From Mikania micrantha (Eukaryota; Streptophyta; Magnoliopsida; Asterales; Asteraceae): a stretch of 64,000 bases of DNA. The notes beneath the pieces were generated by a model. That model saw only the letters and a list, made by a program, of their open reading frames with translations, had not been told where the DNA came from and did no database searches. Below are positions 55,685-64,000 of this stretch, piece after piece. Position numbers and translations under genes: made by a program. The stretch spans positions 67,736,639 to 67,800,638 of the forward strand of contig CM018680.1 of the NCBI GenBank assembly GCA_009363875.1, given 5' to 3'. The first letter of the stretch is position 1, and each line of letters begins with the position of its first letter.

Positions 55685-58332
55685 ATGGCTGCATTAAACA
55701 AGCATGATACAGAAAATGGGACACTCAACAAGCCACCGATGTTCACCCCTGAAGACTTTGATACGTGGAAAGTCAGAATGGAAGGGTTCATCAGGAATCA
55801 AGACTTCAAACTCTGGAAGTCTGTTCTTGAAGGTCCCTACATTCCTACAATTGCTGCTGCTGGAGCCGGTGGAGCTGCTGTACCAAAGGATCCATCCATG
55901 TATTCAGATGAGGATTATAAGAAGATGGAAGTGGATTCAAAGGCTTTGTGGCTCATCCAGATGTCAATCCCCAACTCTATTATACATGCATTCAAGAAAT
56001 GAAAATCAGCTAAAGAGTTGTGGAATTCTCTGCAGCAGATGTATGAAGGTTCGGATGATGTCAAAGAAAACAAGAAGGATATGCTGAAACAGAAGTTTGA
56101 AAACTTCTGCCATGAAAACAATGAGAACATGTCTTCTAGTACCTAAGGTATGTCCAACTTGTAGATGAGCTAACCACTGCAGGGGTAATGCTGGATAATC
56201 AAGATGTGCCCAGAAAATTTCTGAGATCTCTTCAAAAGGCCTGGAACATCTATTCAGTCACCATCAGAAGAACTGAAAACTTGAAGACACTGACTCTTGG
56301 AGAATTATTTGGTATCTTAAGTGCATATCAAATGGAGATTGACTCTCAGGAATCAAAAACATCACCTGTATTTCCTTCAGGATCAGCTGCATTGTATGCT
56401 CCTACTCAAAATTCATCATTTCAGAGTTATCAGTCTGTGTTTCATTCAACTGTACAACCAAGCCAACCCAACACCTCATATTCTGAAGTACCCACATCAT
56501 CAAGTTCAAATACCAATCCCTTTGCACAATCTGTCCCTTTGGTTACCCCTGGCTCAGGAGCTTTATTAACTGAAGAAACAAACTATTTTCAGTTGTGTCA
56601 AGAAGATCTGGAAGGAATTCCTGCTGATGATTTAGAAGAGATGGACATCAATTATCAGATGGCCATGATCTCTTTCAGAGCAAAGAAATTTTATCGGAGA
56701 ACAGGGAGGCAATTCAAGAAACATAACATGAAGACCGGTTTTGGACTGGATAAATCCAAAATCAGATGCTACAACTGTCAGCAGCTTGGGCACTTTGCAA
56801 GAGAATGCAAAGCACCAAGAAATCAGCCAACAACAGGAGAAAGGCAAACCAACCAGCAAGCTACAAATCAAACCATCAATGCAAATGTTGCTGAACATCA
56901 TGATTTTTCAGACTGGAGCTTTCAAGCAGAAGATGCATCAATCTAAAACAATGCCTTCATGGCAAATGATGCCAGTTCATCATTCAAGGTAACAGATAAT
57001 ATGTGTACACCTGAATGCTTAGAGAAATTAAATGCTTATAAAAGAGTTAATGCACAAGTATGCAATGAACTTGAGTCAATACAAGTTGTCAAAGAAGAAT
57101 TTTACAAAGCTGAAAAGGACTATAAAGAAAAGATTGAAACTTTGGAAAAAGCAGTTTCCAGTCTCAAACATGAAGAGACTAACTACATTTGTCAAATAAA
57201 TGATCTTTTAAAAAGATTAACAACTGCTAAGACCGAACTTGTATTGGCTGAATCATACAGGGATAAATTTCTCAGCCAGGGTGAGAAGTTCGAAAAAATG
57301 TGGAAAATGAATAACATTTCTAATCTAGCTAAAGGGAAAACTGCTGGGTTGGGATATAACAATGTGGAACCACCAGTTGTTTATACTCCACAGGTAGAAG
57401 TTAAGTGCAAACCTGAAATCAAACTTGTGTTTGATGAGCAACTTGGAGTCCACATGGTGGATAGTGAATCAGAAGTGTCTGACAACACTTCTGCTGAAGA
57501 TACCATAGAAGAAGAGGTGGTGGTGCCAAAAATAAAAACCAAAACAGTTTCTAAAAGAAAAAACCATAAATCAAAACAAATAAATACAACTATTTTTGTA
57601 AAACCAAAACAATCCACTGAACATGACAAAGACACCATCTCTTCTGAGGAAAATACAACTGATTCTCAAAATTCAAAACAAAATAAGTATTTGAGCAATC
57701 CTCCAGTGCACAATAGAAAGAAGGGTAATGGACCATCAAAATCAAACCTTAAAACTGGTCCCAAAGACAAGGTTTCTCAGGAAGAAAGGCAACAGCTCAT
57801 AAATTGCCTAATGTATGGAGATTCTGATCACTTTGCTGCTGACTGTCTTTATAATCCAAGTAGACGCAGCCAACCCATCAGGCAATCAAAACCATCATAC
57901 AGACACTTTAGACAATCATTCTCTTCATCGGAAGATAACCAAGGTCTCTCAGAGAAAAGAAAATTAAAGAGTCAGAAGAAACCATCGGAAGCTGCACCGG
58001 CTTCTGATGAGAAAAGAAAAGAAAAGCATTCTAAGTTTTCGGAAGCTATACCCAGATCATCATTACATAATCAGAAGACAAGACTATTTCCTAGAAGGCC
58101 ATCGGAAGCATACCTCAAAAGTACTTCCGATGAGAAAATGAAGAAGCCAAAACCCTTTATGTCTTCCAAAAGAGATAACATGACCTGGACAAGAAAAGAA
58201 TCTGAACCACCTTTGACCTCATCAATCAGTGCATCATCTGTTCTACCAAACATGCATTTAAAATGTTTTATTTATTATAATTCAGAAGGCAAACCCAAGA
58301 CCACTATGGCTTGGGTTCCCAAAAGACACTAA
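55685..58332 (+). pseudogene. Sirevirus 2 gag, lightly broken
   Basis: ATG 55685 opens the gag N domain (PPMFTPEDFDTWKVRMEGF, then RNQDFKLWKSVLEGPYIPT). A stop at 56000, a frame change near 56135 and a stop at 56944 interrupt it. The piece 56188-56946 carries the RKFLRSL...TLGELFGILSAYQ block and the knuckle CYNCQQLGHFARECK (near 56769). The piece 56959-58332 is a coiled coil (about 57070-57290) plus a Lys/Ser-rich tail with a second knuckle in which one Cys is lost (CLMYGDSDHFAADC), ending KPKTTMAWVPKRH and TAA. Confidence 0.88.
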
Positions 58333-58345
58333 CTGAATTTGTTAT

Positions 58346-61300
58346 GTGCAGGAGCAGCAGGATGCAAGAAGTAATCTTTGGATAGTGGATAGTGGCTGCT
58401 CCAGGCACATGACAGGCAACAAGACTCACCTTCATAACTATGAACCATTCTTTGGAGGGTCTGTTGCATTCGGTGGAAATCCAGTAGGAGGGTATATCAC
58501 AGGCAGAGGATCTATTTCAAATGGGCGTGTAAGTTTTGAGAATGTGAACTTTGTTAAAGAACTTAACTACAATTTACTGAGTGTATCACAGGTGTGTGAT
58601 CAAAGGCACAACATGTTGTTTACTGAGCATGAATGTATTGTTTTAAAGCCAGGATTTGCTATTCCAAATGATCAAATTTTGCTCAGGGCTCCAAGAAGAA
58701 ATAACATGTACATGCTTGACATGAGCACAGCTACACCACTCAGTAACATAAGTTGCTTTGTCTCAAAAGCTTCACTTGATGAATCATCTCTTTGGCATAG
58801 ATGACTTTGTCATGTAAATCTCAAAAATATGAATAAACTTGTCAAAAATAACTTAGTAACTGGTTTACCAACAAAAGAATTTATTTGTGTTGATAAATGT
58901 ATTGCATGCTTGAAAGGCAAGCAACACAAATCATCTCATCATGCCAAAGAGATAAATTCCATCACAACAGTCCTTCATTTACTGCACATGGACTTGTTTG
59001 GCCCCATAAGTGTTAAAAGTCTTGGTAGAAAATCATATTGCTTGGTGATCACTGATGATTTCTCTCGGTATACCTGGGTATTTTTCTTAAGTACCAAGGA
59101 TGAAACTGCTGAGATCCTAAAGTCATTCATACTTAGGGTGGAGAATGAAAGTGACCAACATGTAAAAATAATAAGATCAGATCAGGGAACAGAATTCAAG
59201 AATCATGTTCTAAATTCATTTTGTGAATTTAAGGGTATCACAAGACAATTTAGTGCTCCTAGGAATCCACAACAAAATGGTGTTGCTGAGAGAAGGAATA
59301 GGACACTAATTGAGGCTGCAAGGACCATGTTGTCTGATGTCAAACTTCCAATAACTTTTTGGGCAGAAGCAGTCAACACTGCCTGTTATGTCCAAAACAG
59401 AATATTGGTAGTTAAGACACATGGTATGACTCCTTATGAAATTTGGCATAAGAGAAAACCATTTATTGGGTTTCTCAAACCATTTGGATGTCAATGCACC
59501 ATCTTGAATACTAAAGATCATTTAGCCAAGTTTGCTGAGAAATCAACAGAGGGCTACTTTGTTGGGTACTCTTCACATGCTAAGGCTTATAGAGTATACA
59601 TCAAAGCTTCCAGAATTATTGAAGAATCTGCAAATGTTCAGTTCAATGAACATACTCTCAATAAACCTGGAACAGGCCCTGATTGGTTATTTGATCTTGA
59701 TACCTTTACATCTGCATTTAATCTGGTGAAAGAGTATGTTCCAGCTTCATAGTCAGCTACCATAGATACCTCCAAATGCACAAAAGCAGATGACTTTCGT
59801 GTTGAACTGCCAATAGCTTCAAGACAAATCTTGGCAGAATCCTCTTCAACACAAAATGGTGTGTCACAGCCTGAGACAATTAACACATCTCAGGCAGGTC
59901 CCTCAAGTGAATCTACTTCTGGTTTACAACATCAAGAAGAAGTAGGAAGTCCATCAGCAGAGGCAAACACTCTGGAAACCACTTTTCCCAGAGAAAACCA
60001 ACCCACCACAGTCCAAATTCAGAATCCACAAGATATGCCAGAAATTCAGCTTGAGGTAGTACTTCCTAACCTTGAGTCAATCAATCTGGATGAGGCTTCT
60101 GAATTGGATGTGATTCCAAGAACTCGAATTCACAACACTCATCCAGTTGAGAACATTATTGGAAATGTTGAAGAAGGAGTGAGAACTAGAAGCTCTATGC
60201 ACGAAGCAAACATTTGTTTGTTATCATGCTTTCTATCCCAAATAGAACCAAAGAAGGTTGCTGAGGCATTGAAAGACAACAGTTGGGTAGAAGCCATGCA
60301 GGAGGAGCTTCTTCAATTTGAAAGACAAGAAGTATGGAAGATATGTCCTTTACCTGAAGGTAAGTATGCAATTGGAACCAAATGGGTGTTCAGAAACAAG
60401 AAATATGACAAAGGTGTTGTCATAAAAAACAAAGCAAGACTGGTTGTTCAGGGATATACTCAGGAGGAAGGTATAGACTATGATGAAGTTTTTACTCCAG
60501 TTGCAAGAATTGAAGCCATCAGAATCTTCTTAGCATTTGCAGCTGCCAAGAACTTCAAAGTGTTTCAAATGGATGTAAAAAGTGCCTTTCTCTATGGAAA
60601 GATTGATGAGGAGGTTTATGTGTGTCAGCCTCCAGGATTTGAAGATCCAAAGTTTCCTGATCATGTCTGTAAGCTTGATAAAGCTCTCTATGGGCTTCAT
60701 CAAGCTCCCAGAAAATGGTACGAAACTTTGTCTTCCTTTCTACTATCTAACAATTTCAAGAGAGGGACAATTGATAAAATTCTCTTTTTCAAGAAGTCCA
60801 ATCAACATATCATGCTAGTACAAATCTATGTTGATGACATTATCTTTGGTTTAACTAATGAATCTCTCTGCAAGGACTTTGAATCACTGTTGAAATCCAA
60901 GTTTGAAATGAGTTCAATGGGAGAACTCACCTTCTTTCTTGGACTACAGGTGAAACAAACTCCTACAGGGATTTTTATTAATCAATCAAAATATGTCAAG
61001 GACATTCTTGAAAGATTCAAGATGTCTGATTGCAAAGCACTGGGAACTCCTATGTCCAAGACAACATCTCTTAGCCCTGATCTTGAAGGGGAGGATGTTG
61101 ATAAACACCAGTATAGGGCAATGATAGGCTCTTTGATGTATCTCATAGCAAGCAGGCCAGATATTATGTTTGCAACTTGTGTGTGTGCAAGATTTCAGGC
61201 CAATCCCAAAGTCTCACATATGCTGGCTGTGAAAAGAATTTTTAGATATCTCAAAGGAGCACCAAGTCTAGGATTATGGTATCCTAGAAATAAAGATCTT

Positions 61301-61771
61301 CAGTTCATGGCTTACACTGACAGTGATTATGGAGGTTGTAACATCAGCAAGAAATCAACATCAGGAGGATGTCAATTCCTTGGACCCAGGATTGTGTCTT
61401 GGCAATGCAAGAAACAGTCATGTGTATCTACCTCGACTGCAGAGGCAGAATACATAGCTGCTTCTAGCTGCTGTGCACATGTTATCTGGATTCAAAATCA
61501 GATGAAAGATTATGGAATAGATCTGATCAACACTCCTATTTGGATAGACAACTCAAGTGCAATCTCCATCACCAACAATCCTGTTAAACATTCCAAGACA
61601 AAGCACATTGACATAAGATATCACTTCATCAAAGATTGTGCTGAGAAAAGGTTAATTCATCTAGTCAAAGTTGATACAGAGAACAATCTGGCTGATCTCT
61701 TCACCAAAGAATTTGATGAAGGAAGATTCAGGTACTTAATAACATCCATTGGTATGATTAACTTTGAGTAA
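58346..61771 (+). pseudogene. Sirevirus 2 pol, one frame with two stops
   Basis: A single frame interrupted by TGA at 58802 and TAG at 59750. Protease has IVDSGCSRHMTG (near 58380). The GAG-pre-integrase zone ends at the first stop. Integrase shows the HHCC finger (CVDKCIACLKG...), MDLFGP, TDDFSRY and GTEFKN with PQQNGVAERRNR, the DDE residues. RT has the FQMDVKSAFLYG block and YVDD (near 60829). RNase H has YTDSDYGG, STAEAEYIAAS and KHIDIRYHFIKDC and ends at TAA 61769. All catalytic residues seen are kept, unlike Sirevirus 1. There is no ATG before the protease, so pol would need readthrough, frameshifting or splicing from gag. Confidence 0.92.
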
Positions 61772-61873
61772 ATGAAATGATAAGGAATAAATAATTCTTC
61801 GGAAGTTAAACTTAACTTATCTTCTGATGAGTAACTACTCAGCATAAAGATAGGTTAAGTCTTCGAAAGCATT

Positions 61874-63900
61874 TGTGATTATCACGATTTGAAAATACAC
61901 GAAAACTCCAGAACGTTGACAAAAACCGTACGAGAAACGTAGTTCCTGATCCTTCGGAATCGTAAAACGAAGAAAACTTCGAAGTTATAGCACTTCGGGA
62001 GTCTTAGCGGTATGCCAAGGCTAAAATGAGGATCCTTGGCAGTACGCGAGGAGTCCAAAATATCTATGGGACTCAGGATTCCTTCGCGGTACGCCAAGCC
62101 TCAATCCACCTTCCTTGGCGGTACGTGACGAGTATGGCGGTTCAGAATCATCTCAATTTTCTCATATTGCATGCAGAATGTTTATATTTTTCATTCTCTC
62201 GACTCCAACACACACAAAGACGACCAGATCGAGTTTTTATCATAAAAATCAAGTTCTGAAGCTCTCCAAACGTCCGGATCGTGCTAGGGAACGTTTCTAC
62301 AAGTCCTGATCATCGTTTGTATCCGAGAAGTTCGTCCAATAGGGTAACGATTCTTTTTATCTTACTAGCTTGATGATGGTTAGATTATATCTTGATTTTG
62401 AAGTAGTGCAATAGTTAGGATTGTTGATTATTGCATAGATGATGGCTAGGAATGATTAGAAACGAAGAACTCAGCATGTTAATGGTTAAATCCTTGTTTG
62501 ATTCGTTGTAATGCCCGGTTATCATGAAACTATATCTTAGATTATAATGGATTAAACCAAATGATTGTAACAATGCTTGTGATTGTTTTGATCATTCCTT
62601 GAAATGCTAGGTTAAATCCAAGTGTTTCAAATTAATGACAAGCATTAATATAATCACTGGAATAACGATCTAATGTTTATGATAACAGTTAGATTAGTAC
62701 ATTGAACATGGTTATTAAACCTATTCTAATATCACATTCTTATGTTTCATGATATATGGGCAATCAATAACAAGGATTGATTACTCCTAAGCCGGAAATC
62801 CATCTAGAAACTGTTTCAGTAAGATAATTAGCAATAATACCTAATTTTTTAATATGAGAATATCCTGATTAATCTAATGAGTCATCAACTTTGTATTAGG
62901 AACCTGAATCATTATAGGTTCCCACATTATCGTACATTGTATGATTTTACATTAAAACAACTAATTAAAGACCTGATATCAGTTTGATGACTCAAAAATA
63001 CAATGACTTTGACATTAAACGTTCAGAGATATCTAATCAGTAAATTCAAACATAAATAACTTATTAACAATAACTAATGCAGAATTAGATCATACTAGTA
63101 GTTTGTACGTTATTCTGGTATCCTTGAGATTTCTGGTGAGTTTCATACAACCCCTTCTCTTTTTAATGATTTACATACATCGGGGTAATTCTGTAAAATT
63201 GTTTTTGAACATATGATATGTATCACTGTTATCTGTGTTATTTCATGTGAACTTGTGTTGAACTCGTAAGATTTCATGGGATTTTTCCTGTAACTCTCTA
63301 TCACAGTATCGAAAAAGTCCTCATCTCCTACACTGCATCTAGTGAACCCATGTGGGGCCGAACATGGAACATTGATAGTACTATCGGCTAACAACCCATT
63401 TGCTGGGAGGATTGCATCTCCCCTGGTGTGAATGTTTGTTATTTGTTTTTGAAATCCTCTTAATTTTAGTGATAGAAATTAAGATATATACCAACGGGTA
63501 GTATCTGCGTAAAATCGTAGATTCGCCCGAAAGGAACTAGATATGGATCCCATGGTTATATTTGAAACTGTATATCGAAAACTTGCATATCATATCATAC
63601 TGTGTAAAACAATCATTACGAACTCACCGCCTTTGTGCTGACTTTTCAAACTCAAACATTTTTGCAGGTAGACACTGACGACGGGTGAGATTTCATTACA
63701 GGCACTTGTAATTAAATAACTTAGTTTGTAAACTATAACTGTGGTTGTAATAACGTTGCCTTGTAATGTAATATCTTTAAGTTAATCTGTGTGTTGTGAT
63801 ACCGGATCAAGTAAGTTGCACCCCATCTTTGAAACATCACCACTATGCTTCTGCAACCTTCTTATTAGAGTGATCGGTGACGAGAGGTGGGGGTGTGACA
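61874..63900 (+). repeat. Left LTR of a second Tekay element
   Basis: From TGTGATTATCACG to GAGGTGGGGGTGTGACA, 2027 bp. It follows the Tekay LTR at 25055 along its length, for example GAACTCACC.(C/G)CTTTGTGCTGA, TGGGAGGATTGCATCTCC and GATACCGGATCAAGTAAGT, but with many changes. The GC palindromes are eroded (TCGCGGTACGCCAAG, TTGGCGGTACGTGACG). Confidence 0.88.
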
Positions 63901-64000
63901 GGTTAGCATTAGAGCCACATATTATATAAATTTAGGTTGACTTAGATACCTAGACCATAACAATAGGCTCGTATAGTGACACTGAGAGCACCGAACATAA
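63901..64000 (+). mobile_element. Start of the internal region of the second Tekay element
   Basis: GGTTAGCATTAGAGCC replaces the PBS with several changes. The next 80 bases match the leader at 27225-27300 (TAGGTTGACTTAGA, ACCTAGAC, CGTATAGT, GAGAGCACCGAACAT). The element continues past the right edge. Confidence 0.8.

Larger units (their letters stand above)
54699..61873 (+). mobile_element. Sirevirus 2 (Copia), 3' part cut off by a Tekay insertion
   Basis: Left LTR, PBS, gag and full pol in the order protease-integrase-RT-RNase H, then the same spacer as Sirevirus 1 until 61873, where a Tekay LTR starts. The env-like region and right LTR should lie beyond the window. It is the same family as Sirevirus 1 but better preserved. 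Confidence 0.9.

Overview
This window is a repeat-saturated stretch of a flowering-plant nuclear genome. It is AT-rich, has intron-bearing gene fragments with GT/AG borders, and most of its length is transposable elements. The families (Sirevirus-type Copia elements with an env-like ORF, Tekay-type Ty3 chromoviruses with ~2.1 kb LTRs, Helitrons with a CTAG-type 3' hairpin, foldback MITEs in TA tracts) fit a eudicot, most likely Asteraceae. The species is inference only.

The host layer is a pair of serine carboxypeptidase-like (SCPL) genes, both on the minus strand. Gene A has a first exon at about 20117-20240 and exons 2-5 at 2187-869; it runs off the left edge. The phases of exon 1 and exon 2 match, so its first intron may be about 18 kb of transposons. 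Gene B is the 3' half of another SCPL gene, five exons at 53040-52074 with a frameshift. I infer an old tandem SCPL cluster invaded by transposons.

Left part (1-22.2 kb): a hAT-like MITE, a 3.5 kb solo LTR with a 5 bp target duplication, several foldback MITEs, a 2.9 kb TIR element carrying two exons of an SKU5/SKS-like gene, a 5.1 kb Helitron carrying RAD16-like and alcohol-dehydrogenase-like exons, a decayed Harbinger-type MYB-like ORF, SCPL exon 1, and a 1.5 kb Helitron carrying a GABA-transaminase-like fragment.

Middle part (22.2-45.8 kb): a decayed Sirevirus whose target duplication overlaps the Helitron end. Nested inside its gag is a young Tekay element with two 2142 bp LTRs that differ at about seven positions. 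The Tekay element carries an extra ORF upstream of gag (proline-rich, coiled coil, C-terminal membrane anchor), a tandem array of hairpins, and a gag-pol frame broken by one in-frame stop.

Right part (45.8-64 kb): a third Helitron, more TIR elements, a Copia gag fragment on the minus strand, SCPL gene B, a second Sirevirus (54699 onward) and, inserted in it, the left LTR of a second Tekay element that runs off the right edge.

No rRNA, convincing tRNA or CRISPR locus was seen. Exon borders, identities and difference counts were read by eye and are approximate.
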